NCBI GenBank assembly: GCA_963754645.1
Contig: CAVWGP010000011.1
Location: 248,001-312,000, forward strand
Direction of reading: 5' to 3'
DNA length: 64,000 bases
Source: CAVWGP01 sp963754645
GTDB taxonomy: Bacteria; Pseudomonadota; Alphaproteobacteria; Bin65
In this document: positions 27,149-36,439 of the stretch, piece by piece
Position numbering within the stretch: the stretch's first letter is position 1
Layout: each line of letters starts with the position of its first letter
Position numbers and translations under genes: made by a program
The notes under the pieces: generated by a model
Databases searched by the model: none
Seen by the model: only the letters and a program-made list of their open reading frames with translations
Told to the model about the DNA's origin: nothing

Positions 27149-27475
27149 TCAGGCTTTGAGCGCCAACTCGACCCATTCGTAGAGCTTGCTCTTGGGCAAG
27201 CCGCCGACATTCATCGCCGCCACCTTGCCATCCTTGAACAGGATCAGCGTCGGAATCGCGCGCACATTGTATTTCGGCGGCATGATCGGGTTTTCGTCGA
27301 CATTGATCTTGGCGACGGTGATTTTTTCCTTGAGCTCGCCGGCCATGTCCTCGAGCGTGGGCGCGATCTGGCGGCACGGCCCGCACCATTCGGCCCAAAA
27401 ATCGACCAAGACCGGCTTTGCCGCTTTCAGGACGTTGGCATCGAACGTGGCGTCTGTCACTTTTGTCGTGTTCAT
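27149..27475 (-). CDS. trxA: Thioredoxin
   Basis: The 108-residue protein is a complete classical thioredoxin with the redox motif WCGPC (Cys31-Cys34), FWAEWCGPCRQIAP and cis-Pro in RAIPTLILF. It reduces disulfides in cytoplasmic proteins. GGGGAGAAC precedes the ATG. It is the last gene of the divL-tsaE-amgK-murU-addB-addA-trxA series, 70 bp after addA. The placement of trxA beside addA is standard in alphaproteobacteria. Confidence 0.97.
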   Translation of the reverse strand: MNTTKVTDATFDANVLKAAKPVLVDFWAEWCGPCRQIAPTLEDMAGELKEKITVAKINVDENPIMPPKYNVRAIPTLILFKDGKVAAMNVGGLPKSKLYEWVELALKA

Positions 27476-27545
27476 GTTCTCCCCTTTTGAGTTCGCGCCC
27501 GAGCGCAGTCCCTCGGGTAAAACTTAGGCACGGCGCCCGACACCG

Positions 27546-30500
27546 TCAAGGCGCGCTATTTTTCGAAAAATCCAACGATTCCAAGGACGCAGCGCTCAAT
27601 TCCGTCAGCGAAGGTCGATCCGTCCACAGCAGAAAGCAGCGCACCGAACGGCCTGGATAAATGCGCAGGAGCAGCGCGCGATAGAGCGCCATCTGCCGGC
27701 GATAGGCGGCGGGCACCGCGCTGCCGGCGCTGGGCGGCGCGCGATTGGTTTTGTAATCGACGATCAGGATTTCCCGTTCGCCGATGACCAGCCGGTCGAT
27801 CTGCCCGGTAACGACGTTGTCGCCGACAATGCCAGTCAGCGGAACTTCGGCCAGCGCGCCAGGTCCGAGCAGCGCGGCGAAATCCGGATGATCGAAGAGC
27901 CGCAGCGTTTCGGCGGCGATTTCGTCGCGCGCCTCCGGCGCCAAACCATGAACCGGACGGTCGAGAAAGCGGCGGGCGGCGGCGGCGCGCTCGGCGGGCG
28001 GCAGTTCCGGCAGGGTTTCCAGCAGGCGGTGGACGAGCAGGCCGCGGCGGAAGCGCGCCGCGTCGCCGTCGTCGAAGGGCGAGCGGATGGCGGGCTCGGC
28101 TTCGGGCCGCGACGGCGCCAGCGGGATCGGCGGCGCCGGCTCGGGCTGCGCCGGGCGGCCGATCCAGGGTTCCATCGGCGTTGCCGAGCCGCGGCCGGAC
28201 CACGGCGCCGCTTCGGGCACCGGCGGCGCGCCATGCTGCTCGATGCGCCAGCCTTCGCCCTGCCATTGATCATCGAAGCGAAACGGCGTTTCGCCGATGC
28301 CGCGCGCGGCGAAGGCGCGGGCGGCGAGATCGTACCAGGAGCCCTCCGCGATGCCGTGCTGGTTCTCGAAGCCGCAGACATAAAGCCGATCGGCGGCGCG
28401 CGTCAGCGCGACGTAGAACAGCCGGCGAAACTCTTGCGCCTTTGCCGCCTTCAACGCCGCGTGCTGGCTTCGCATGGCGTCGGTCTCGTCGTCCTTCACC
28501 GGCGCGATGAGCGGCACGCCGCCGTCGTCATCGGGCCACAAGATGCGGGCCTTATCGTGCGGCAGCGTCGTGGTGTCGGCGAGAAACACGATCGGCGCCT
28601 GCAAGCCCTTGGCGCCGTGCACCGTCATGACGCGGACTTCGTCGCGCCCGGTCTGCTCGAGGTCGCGCTTGACCTCGGTTTCGCCGCGCCCGAGCCAATC
28701 GAGAAAGCCTTCGAGGCTCGGCGGATGGCGGCGCTGATAGTCGAGCGCGAGCTCGAGGAATTCGTCGAGCGCGTCCTCGGCATCGCGGCCGAGGCGCCCC
28801 AGAATGGCGCGCCGCCCGCCGGCCGCCTCGACCGCGTGGGCGAAAAGCTCGAAGGGCGGAATGAAATCGGCGCGATCGAGCAACGCCGCGAGGCGCTCGC
28901 GGGCCGCCGCGAAATCGCCGCCGCGTTCCCGTGCCAACTCGCCGAGGCGCTGCCACAGGCTGCGGCCGCCGCGCGCGTAGGCGAGCGGAAACAAATGGTC
29001 GTCGTCGGTCATGCCGAAAAACGGCCCTTTCAGCACGGCGGCGAGGGTGAGATCGTCGTCCGGCAGCAAGAGAAAGCGCCCGAGCGCGATCAGATCCTGG
29101 GCCACGAGCTGCTCGGCGAGTTGCATGCGGTCGGCGCCCGCGACCGGAATATCGCGCTGCTTGAGCGCGCTCACCATGCGCTCCATGAAGTTGCCGCGCC
29201 GGCGCACCAGGATCATCACGTCGCCGGCGTGCAGCGGCCGGCCGAGCGACTCGACGAGCTCGCCGCTCGCGATCGCGCGCTTGACGCGATCGGCAATCGC
29301 CGCGGCGAGGCGCGCGTCGGGATCGGGCGCCTCCTCGACGACGCGCGGCAAGGACCAGGGCGCGTCCTCGGCGGGCTCGGCGCGGCTCACCGTCGGCCAC
29401 ACTTCGACGATGCCGCCGCGGCCGCTGCGCGCGGTGAGGTGCGAAATGACGGCGCCGGGCGACGGCGCCACGCCATCGGCCGCCGCCGGCTGCGCGAAAA
29501 TGAGATCGACTGCATCGAGCACGGCGCGCACCGAGCGGAACGACACGTCGAGATCGACGTTGCGCCATGGCAGGCGAATGGCGTCGGCGCGCGCCTTGAA
29601 ATCCTGCCGCATCGCTTCGAACAAGCGCGGTGCCGCGCCCTGGAAACTGTAGATCGATTGCTTGAAGTCGCCGACCACGAACAGCGTGCGATCGATCCCG
29701 CCGGCGTCGCGGCCTTTGCCGGCGAATATTTCCGCCACGATCTTGCCGATCAGCGCCCATTGCGCGGGGCTCGTGTCCTGCGCTTCGTCGATCATCAGGT
29801 GATCGATGCCGCCATCGAGCTTGTACAATACCCACTCGGCGCCCGCCGCCTCGGATTCGAGCAGCGCGCGCGTGCGTTCGATCAGGTCGTCGAAATCGAG
29901 CGCCGCGCGGCTGTGCTTGTAGGCCTCGTAATTGTCCAGCACGGTGCCGGCGAGGCGGAAGAGCGCGACGGTGGCGGCGGCGGTGCGCGCGGCGCGGATG
30001 CGTCCGCGAACGAGTTCGAGGCGCTCGGCTTCGCGGCTGAGAATCGTTTCGCCGTCGGGCGCGATTTCGAGCGCGCTTTTGGTGATGAGCCGATCGCGCC
30101 GCTTGCCCTGGCCGCCGCCGATGAAGAAGATCGAAAGATAGTCGGCGAAGCGTGACGGCCGCTCGGCTGGTGCCGCGAGCCATGCGGCGATCGTTTCGCC
30201 GAGCTTGATATCGGTCTTGCTGCCTTTCAGCATCGCCGCCGCGACGCGGCGCAGCGCCGTTTCGGACGCGGCTTCGAGCGCGCCGGCGCCGGCGGCGATG
30301 GCGGCTTCGCTCTCGCCCGGCTCCAAGCCGAGCGCCGCGTGGACGCGCCGGCCGAATGCCGCGAAATCGCCGCCGATCGCGCGCCGCAAGCGGCCCGGTT
30401 GGCTCAGCGTTTCGCCCAGCAGCTCGCCGAATTGATCCTCGTTGGCGAAGGACGCGACGATGCTCAGCGCGGCGGCAAGCGCGCCGTCGGCGTCGCGCGC

Positions 30501-31034
30501 CGACTCGATCGCCTGGCGCCGCGCATCGGCGAGCGCCGCGGCGGCGTCGCGCTCGTCGATCACGGCGAAATGCGGCGCGATGCCGGCTTCGACCGGGAAG
30601 CGCTTGAGCACATCCTGGCAGAAGGCGTGGATCGTCGCGATCTGCAATCCGCCCGGCGCTTCGAGCACCGTGTGGAACAATTGCCGCGCGCGCCGGCGCA
30701 GCGCGGCATCGGCCGGCCGGCCGGCGAATTCGGCCAGCGCCGCGCCGAGCGCGGCGTCGTCGATCGTCGCCCATTCGATCAGCTCGCGATCGATGCGATT
30801 GGCCATCTCGGCCGCCGCCGCTTTTGTGTAAGTGATGCACAAGATGCGATGCGGTGCCACGCCGGCGAGCAACAGGCGCAGCACGCGCTTGACCAGCACC
30901 GTCGTTTTCCCGGTGCCGGCGTTGGCCGAAACCCAGGCCGAGCTCGCCGGATCGGAGGCCGCGCGCTGGCTGTTGCCGGCGCGGGCGATGGCGCTTTGTT
31001 CGCCGGCGCGATCCGCAGCCGACGGCGCGCTCAT
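27546..31034 (-). CDS. addA: Double-strand break repair helicase-nuclease AddA
   Basis: The 1162-residue protein begins MSAPSAADRAGEQSAIARAG. It has the UvrD-type Walker A SANAGTGKTT (about residues 36-45), IDEAQDTSPAQW (Walker B/motif II), MTVHGAKGLQAPIVFLAD, FYVALTRAADRLYV, and a C-terminal RecB-like nuclease with GQIDRLVIGEREILIVDYKTNR. With AddB it resects DNA ends for RecA loading. The ATG overlaps the expected addB stop as ATGA (31034-31031), with GAGGGAG just upstream. As read, addB runs into addA in one frame because of an indel near 31100, so this start is the inferred natural one. Confidence 0.93.
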   Translation of the reverse strand: MSAPSAADRAGEQSAIARAGNSQRAASDPASSAWVSANAGTGKTTVLVKRVLRLLLAGVAPHRILCITYTKAAAAEMANRIDRELIEWATIDDAALGAALAEFAGRPADAALRRRARQLFHTVLEAPGGLQIATIHAFCQDVLKRFPVEAGIAPHFAVIDERDAAAALADARRQAIESARDADGALAAALSIVASFANEDQFGELLGETLSQPGRLRRAIGGDFAAFGRRVHAALGLEPGESEAAIAAGAGALEAASETALRRVAAAMLKGSKTDIKLGETIAAWLAAPAERPSRFADYLSIFFIGGGQGKRRDRLITKSALEIAPDGETILSREAERLELVRGRIRAARTAAATVALFRLAGTVLDNYEAYKHSRAALDFDDLIERTRALLESEAAGAEWVLYKLDGGIDHLMIDEAQDTSPAQWALIGKIVAEIFAGKGRDAGGIDRTLFVVGDFKQSIYSFQGAAPRLFEAMRQDFKARADAIRLPWRNVDLDVSFRSVRAVLDAVDLIFAQPAAADGVAPSPGAVISHLTARSGRGGIVEVWPTVSRAEPAEDAPWSLPRVVEEAPDPDARLAAAIADRVKRAIASGELVESLGRPLHAGDVMILVRRRGNFMERMVSALKQRDIPVAGADRMQLAEQLVAQDLIALGRFLLLPDDDLTLAAVLKGPFFGMTDDDHLFPLAYARGGRSLWQRLGELARERGGDFAAARERLAALLDRADFIPPFELFAHAVEAAGGRRAILGRLGRDAEDALDEFLELALDYQRRHPPSLEGFLDWLGRGETEVKRDLEQTGRDEVRVMTVHGAKGLQAPIVFLADTTTLPHDKARILWPDDDGGVPLIAPVKDDETDAMRSQHAALKAAKAQEFRRLFYVALTRAADRLYVCGFENQHGIAEGSWYDLAARAFAARGIGETPFRFDDQWQGEGWRIEQHGAPPVPEAAPWSGRGSATPMEPWIGRPAQPEPAPPIPLAPSRPEAEPAIRSPFDDGDAARFRRGLLVHRLLETLPELPPAERAAAARRFLDRPVHGLAPEARDEIAAETLRLFDHPDFAALLGPGALAEVPLTGIVGDNVVTGQIDRLVIGEREILIVDYKTNRAPPSAGSAVPAAYRRQMALYRALLLRIYPGRSVRCFLLWTDRPSLTELSAASLESLDFSKNSAP

Positions 31035-34022
31035 CGCTCCCTCGTGCCGCTCGCCCATTCCTGGACGCGCGCGAGATGCTCGTAATCGTTGTAGGTGGGC
31101 CGCGTCGCTCAGGCGCGGCATGGCGGCGTAGGGCGTTTCGGGATCGGCGAATTCCGCGATCAGCTCGCGCAAGCCAGCCTCGGCCTCGGCGATGAGCTGG
31201 CGTGCATCGGCCTTGATCCGCTTGATCTCGCCGCCTTCGCCGCGGCCCGAGACGTACCAGAATTCGAAAGCCTCGACCGGCCCCGCGATGCCGGCGAAGC
31301 CGCCGCGTTCGATCATCAAGCCTTCAAGCGGCAATTGCGGCGCGAAACCGAGTTCGACATCGGCCTGGCGCAAGGCACCGCCGGTTTTGTAGTCGATGAC
31401 AATGACGCCGCTGGCGGCGCGATCGACGCGATCGGCGCGGCCACGCAAGGCGAGGCCGGGCAGCTCGATGGCGCCATCGATTTCTGCGGCAACGAAGGCC
31501 ATTCCGGCGGCGCGCCGCGCCGCTTCCGCGCCGACGAACCAGCGCGCCAGCCGCTCGAAGCGAGGCCACCAGAAGGCCCAGGCGCCCGGCCGGCCGAGCC
31601 ATGGCGCCATTGCCGCTTGGCCGCATTGCAAAAGCCGCGGCAGCGCGTCGCGCGGCAGCACGCCCAGGCCGGCCGATTTGAGGAACGCGGCAAGCGCCTC
31701 GTGAACGACCGAGCCGAGATCGGCGACGGTTGGATCTTCATCGAGCGGCGGCAGCGGCTTGAGCCGGAGAATTTCGCGCGCATAGATCGAATAGGGATCG
31801 CGGCGCCAAGTTTCGATCTGCGTGACGCTCAAGCGCTTGGGCCGCGCCGCCAGCGGCGGTTTCGGCGCCGGGCGCCCGACGGGCCGCAGCGGCGCATCGT
31901 CGATCTCGCGCAGCCACGTTTGATACTGCGTCGAGCGCCACGCGGCGGCTCGGAAGCCGCTGTTGCCGTCCAGCAGGCCGCGCCGCTTGAGTTCGGCCTC
32001 GAGGCGCAACAGCCAGCGCGACGGCCGGGTCGGTTTGCCGCCGCTGCGCAAGGCACGCGTCAGCGCCACGCGCGGCGCCATGAAGGCCTGGGCGAAATCA
32101 TGCGCCGCGAGGCCGAGACGCCTTTCATTGAGCGGCAGGCCGAATTCCTGGCGCATCGGCCGGCTCATCCACGGATCGGCCGGGATGGCCGCGGGCCAGG
32201 TGCCTTCGTTGAGCCCGCCGAGGATCGCCAGATCGAATTGCTGCAAGCGCGCTTCGAGCGGACCCAATATGGCGAGGCGCGGATGGGTGCCGTAGCGCGG
32301 ACGGACGACGAGGCCGGCGATCAGCGCATCGAACAAGGCGCCGTATCGCGCCGGATCGAGCGGGCCGAAATCCCGCGCTGCTTGCTCAAGCTCGCCGACG
32401 AAGCGCGCCGCCGCCTCGCCGGCATCGCCCGACCAGAGGCGAGCGGCACCGGCCTCCGCCGGCGTGGCCGCCAGGGCTTCGGCGGCGCGGATATGGGCGG
32501 CGAGGAGCGCGGGGATTGTCGCCGTGCCGCGTGCAAGCGCCGCTTCGAGCGGGCGAAAGCAGTTTTCGACGGCAGCGACCAGATCGAGCAGGGCGGCGCG
32601 GTCTGGCGCATCCGGGCCGATCGCGTTGCGTAGCCCGGCAAAACCGGGCGCCGGCCGCGCGCCGCGCAGCGCCGCGATCTCGAGCTTGCGCAGGGCCGCG
32701 AGAAATTCGCTGCGGCCGCGACCCGCCGAAGCCAAGGGGTGCTTGAGCGCGGCAAGCAGCGCGACCGGCGCCATGTTCTCGAGCGCGGCGGCGACGACCA
32801 GGCGCAGAAACGTGGCGGGCGGCGTGACCGCGAGCGGCGTGCCGGCGGAATTGTCGATGGCGATCTGCCAGCGGCCGAGCGCGGTTGCGACGCGGCGCGC
32901 GAGCTCGCGATCGGGCGTTACCAGCGCCGCGGTCTTGCCCGGGTCTTCCAGGCATTGGCGCAGCATGAGGGCAATGGCGCCCGCCTCCTCGCGCGGGTGC
33001 TGGCATTCGAGATAGAGCACGCCTTGCGCCAGTTCGGCCGCGAGCAGCGGCGTCGTTATTGCCGCATCCTCGGGCGGCGGTGCCGATGCCGGCCGCAGCG
33101 CCGCCGACAGGAGCCGCGCGCGCGCGCCGATCGGGACCCCGGATTGCGCGGGGGCCGCGGATTGCGCGGGCGCCGCGCCCCAATCGCGCACGGCGCCGCG
33201 CGGCACCGCCAAATGTTCGAGCAGCCGCGCCATGCCGTGTTGCGGATGGCTCGGCGCCGCGCGCGCCGCGTCCCACGCGGCGTCGTCCAGAGCGCGATCG
33301 AGCCCGGGCAAAATCACGCAGCCATGCGCCAAGTCCGCGATCGTCTTGAGCAAATCCGCCGTTGCCGGAATGCTGCCGGTCGATCCGGCGGCGATCACCG
33401 GATGCGGCGGCGGCGCCTGGCGCCAGGCGGCGGCTTGCGCTTCGAGCAGGGCGTTGCGATGCGCCGCCGGATCGAGGGCGCCTTCGGCCGCCAGAATCGC
33501 GGGCCAATGATCCGTGAGAATGGCGAGAAATTTGAGCGTCTGCTGCCAATGCGCGGCGAATTCACCGGGCACCAAATCCTGCAGCTTGGCGAAGGGCAGC
33601 CGCTCGGTTTGCACTTCGTCGAGCAGGCGGGCCAACTCGGCGGCGAGCCAGGCGGCTTGATCGGGGGCCAGCGCGGGACCGCGCTGCTGCCGGATCAGGC
33701 GCGCCAGCAGGAGACGGCGGCGCAAAGCGGGTATCGGCGGCGGCAGATCGGCGACGGCGCCGGGCGCGCTGCCGCTTTCGCCGCCGGCGAGGATCAGCTC
33801 GTCGTCGTCGACGTCGCCGATCGGGCGCAGGCGCGGCAACAGCAGCGGGCGGCCAGCGACGGCGCGCAGGAATGCTTCGCGCAGCGCGCGGCAGGCGCGC
33901 CGGGTTGGTAGCAGCACCGTCATGCGCGCCAGCGCCTCGGGCGCGGCGTCGCGCGCCAGAATGCCCGCGGCCAGGCGATCGACAAAGGGCTCGCCCGGCG
34001 CAATGGTGAAAACCTTGGCCAT
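31031..34022 (-). CDS. addB: Double-strand break repair protein AddB, C-terminal frameshift
   Basis: The protein starts MAKVFTIAPGEPFVDRLAAGIL and is about 997 residues if corrected. It has TVLLPTRRACRALREAFL in the helicase-like N-terminal part, ILGPLEARLQQFDLAILGGLNEGTWP, and a RecB-type nuclease domain with LRGRADRVDRAASGVIVIDYKTGG. The expected C-terminus PTYNDYEHLARVQEWASGTRER followed by TGA is present, but in another frame from about 31110. In the frame as read the end is HLQRLRASRARPGMGERHEG and continues into addA. The switch lies at about 31096-31112. It forms the AddAB resection complex with AddA. Confidence 0.9.
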
Positions 34023-34035
34023 GGGTTCGCCGGTC

Positions 34036-34803
34036 CTATCCAGCGCCGCGCATCAGGCCGTCGCGGACGAGACGCGCCTCGACCGCCGCCAGTCCGGCGG
34101 GATCGCCGACATGGAACCAGCCGCCGTCATGGCGCAGGCCCTTGAGCCGGCCCGCGGCCAGTGCCTTGTCGTACAGGCGATTGAGCGAGAATTTGGCGAT
34201 CGGTTCGCCGGCGAACAATTTCGGGTGCAGGATTTGCAGCCCGGTGAACAGAAAGGGCGCGATTTCGCGCTCGGCGCGCCGGCGCAGCAGGCCGCGATGA
34301 TCGAGGAAAAAATCGCCGCGCCCGTCGTAGCCGAGCGTGCCCGGGATCGAGGCGACCATCAACAGCGCATCCATCGCCGAAGTATCCCAGGCGCGAATCA
34401 GCCGACGCAGCGCCGGCTCCGGTCCGTTGAGCCACATCGCGTCGCTGTTGACGACGATGAAAGGCGCGGGCCCCAACTTGTCCAAGGCCTTGACCACGCC
34501 GCCGCCGGTTTCCAGCAGATCGGGCTCATGGGACAAGACGATTTCGGGCGGCGTGCCGGCGCGCTGGCGCGCGGCGACATGGGCCACGATCTGCTCGGCG
34601 CGGTAATGCGTGTTGACGACCGCGAGCGACAGCCCCGCGGCGGCGAAGTGATCGAGCGCGCGATCGAGCAGGCTGCGCCCGGCGACGGCGACGAGCGGCT
34701 TGGGCAGGGTTTCGGTGATCGGCCGCATGCGCAGGCCGAGGCCGGCCGCGAGCACCATGCCGCGTTCGATCCGCTCGCCGGAGCGCGCCGCGAGCACGCT
34801 CAT
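34036..34803 (-). CDS. murU: N-acetylmuramate-1-phosphate uridylyltransferase (MurU-like nucleotidyltransferase)
   Basis: The 255-residue nucleotidyltransferase has the signature MVLAAGLGLRMRPITETLPKPLVAVAGRSL (about residues 16-45) and VVNSDAMWLNG for metal-sugar nucleotide binding. It lies directly after, and overlaps by 4 nt, the AmgK-like kinase. The AmgK-MurU pair forms a cell-wall recycling shortcut that turns MurNAc into UDP-MurNAc and bypasses de novo synthesis (established in pseudomonads). The genomic pairing supports this specific function over a generic sugar-nucleotide role. Confidence 0.85.
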   Translation of the reverse strand: MSVLAARSGERIERGMVLAAGLGLRMRPITETLPKPLVAVAGRSLLDRALDHFAAAGLSLAVVNTHYRAEQIVAHVAARQRAGTPPEIVLSHEPDLLETGGGVVKALDKLGPAPFIVVNSDAMWLNGPEPALRRLIRAWDTSAMDALLMVASIPGTLGYDGRGDFFLDHRGLLRRRAEREIAPFLFTGLQILHPKLFAGEPIAKFSLNRLYDKALAAGRLKGLRHDGGWFHVGDPAGLAAVEARLVRDGLMRGAG

Positions 34804-35822
34804 GCCGGCGCCTGCGGCGCGAGCGCGTCCGCCGGCGGCGCGCGGCGCAATTCGGCCGGCACATGCGCATCGAGCCAGCGCTTGACCGGCAGCAGGCCGG
34901 GATGGCGCACGGCGCCTTCGAGCAGGCGCCAGACGCGCGGTATGTGGTGCAGATAGCGCGGCTTGCCGTCGCGCCGCCACAGCCGGGTGAACACGCCGAT
35001 CACGCGCGCATGGCGCTGCGCGCCCATGACGGCGAGCGAGGCGCGGAACGCCGCTTCGTCCAGCGCCGGAAACGCCGCGCGATAGCGCGCGAGCATCGCA
35101 GCGCGCAGCGCGGGGGCCACATCGCGCCGCGCGTCTTCGATCAGCGACACCAGATCGTAGGCGGCGGGCGCGCGCATCGCGTCCTGGAAATCGAGCAGGC
35201 CGCAGCGCCGCACGCCGCTTTGCCCGGCGACGATCATCAGATTGTCGATGTGAAAGTCGCGCAACGCCAGGGTTTGCGGCGTGCCGAGGCGCAGCGGCAT
35301 GACGCTGCGCCACGCCGCGCGGAAGTCCTCCGCCGCCGCCTGCGGCGTGGGGCGCCCCGTCATCGCCGGCAGGAACCAATCGATCAGCAAGCCCGCGGCG
35401 TCGATCAGCCGCGCTTCGTCATAGGCCGGCACGTCGATGGCGCCCGCCGCCGGGGCGCGGTGCAGGGCGATCAGAACATCGATCGCCAGCGCATAGAGTT
35501 CGTCCTCGTCGGCGCCGGCGGCGAGGCGGCGGGCATAGGTGTCCTCGCCGAAATCCTCGATGACGAGGAAACCCTGGGCTTCGTCGGCGGCGTAGAGTTT
35601 CGGCGCGCTGAGCCCGAGCGCCGCGAGATGGCGCGCCACGCGCATGAAGGCCGCGACGTTCTCGTGCGGCGGCGGCGCGTCCATCAGCAGCGCCGCGCCG
35701 GGGCCGCCGGCAAGGCGGATATAGCGCCGGAACGACGCATCCGACGGCAGCGGCATGCGTCTTGCGTGGCGCCACTCGGTCGTGGCGAGAAATCGTTCGA
35801 TCGCGGCGGCGCGGTCAGTCAT
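34800..35822 (-). CDS. amgK: Anomeric MurNAc/GlcNAc kinase (AmgK-like), aminoglycoside-phosphotransferase fold
   Basis: The 340-residue kinase has the APH fold: SDASFRRYIRL, FLVIEDFGEDTYARRL, the catalytic LALRDFHIDNLM (D-x-x-x-x-N) and GLLDFQDAMRAPAAYDL. It phosphorylates the anomeric position of MurNAc/GlcNAc recovered from peptidoglycan by analogy with AmgK. Start 35822 is chosen because homology begins at MTDRAAAIERFL; it overlaps the tsaE stop by 8 nt and the murU start by 4 nt, so three genes are translationally coupled. An antibiotic-resistance role is unlikely. Confidence 0.87.
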   Translation of the reverse strand: MTDRAAAIERFLATTEWRHARRMPLPSDASFRRYIRLAGGPGAALLMDAPPPHENVAAFMRVARHLAALGLSAPKLYAADEAQGFLVIEDFGEDTYARRLAAGADEDELYALAIDVLIALHRAPAAGAIDVPAYDEARLIDAAGLLIDWFLPAMTGRPTPQAAAEDFRAAWRSVMPLRLGTPQTLALRDFHIDNLMIVAGQSGVRRCGLLDFQDAMRAPAAYDLVSLIEDARRDVAPALRAAMLARYRAAFPALDEAAFRASLAVMGAQRHARVIGVFTRLWRRDGKPRYLHHIPRVWRLLEGAVRHPGLLPVKRWLDAHVPAELRRAPPADALAPQAPA

Positions 35823-36348
35823 GGCCAAGGGCGGCGGCAAAGCGCTGCCGGTCTGGTTCGGGCACGGAGACGACGACGCGCCGGCTCGTCGGCTGCGGCG
35901 TAAACTGCAACGCGATACGGATATGCGACGGCGGCAGCAGGGCGCCAAGCCGCTCAGGCCATTCGATCAGGCTGATGCCGTCGATAAATGCCTCCTCGAT
36001 ACCGAGTTCGACTGCGTCATCGGCGCGCTCCAGGCGGTAAAGATCGAAGTGCCAGATCGTGCCGCCGGTGAGCTCGTAGGTCTGCACCAGCGTAAAGGTC
36101 GGGCTCGGCACTTCGGGCATGGGCGCGCCGCCGGCCGCAGCGCGGGCCGCGATCAGGCCGCGTGCCAGCGTGGTTTTGCCGGCGCCCAGATCGCCGATCA
36201 GCGCCACGATGTCGCCGGGCCGCAGTGCCGCCGCGATCGCGGCCGCAAGCGCCTCGGTCGCCGCCGGCGAAGCGGCCGTGCGATCCACGATGACGGCGCG
36301 GGGTTCGGCCGCGGCCGGAATGCTCGGAGCAAGTGCAGCGATGGACAA
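35815..36348 (-). CDS. tsaE: tRNA threonylcarbamoyladenosine biosynthesis ATPase TsaE
   Basis: The 177-residue protein has the P-loop IGDLGAGKTTLARGLI (residues 51-66), the family motif PSPTFTLVQTYE, HFDLYRLE and ISLIEWPERL. It drives the TsaBDE cycle that makes t6A37 in tRNAs. It is about 20-30 residues longer at the N-terminus than the average family member; an internal start is possible. It follows divL by 91 bp and overlaps amgK. Confidence 0.95.
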   Translation of the reverse strand: MSIAALAPSIPAAAEPRAVIVDRTAASPAATEALAAAIAAALRPGDIVALIGDLGAGKTTLARGLIAARAAAGGAPMPEVPSPTFTLVQTYELTGGTIWHFDLYRLERADDAVELGIEEAFIDGISLIEWPERLGALLPPSHIRIALQFTPQPTSRRVVVSVPEPDRQRFAAALGHD

Positions 36349-36439
36349 TGGCCTTCCGCCAGAGACGAGTGCCGTTTAGCCAAGAGTCGGTGACGAGTAA
36401 AGGCGCCGCCGACACGGGCGGCGCGGGCAACCGGAGGCC

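Noticed and set aside
27888..30155. A 755-codon open frame on the plus strand opposite addA, and similar long antisense frames over hyuA, polA, divL and ahcY
   Set aside because: They mirror the codon structure of the GC-rich genes on the other strand, have Arg/Ala/Gln-rich compositions and no recognisable domains, and overlap well-supported genes.
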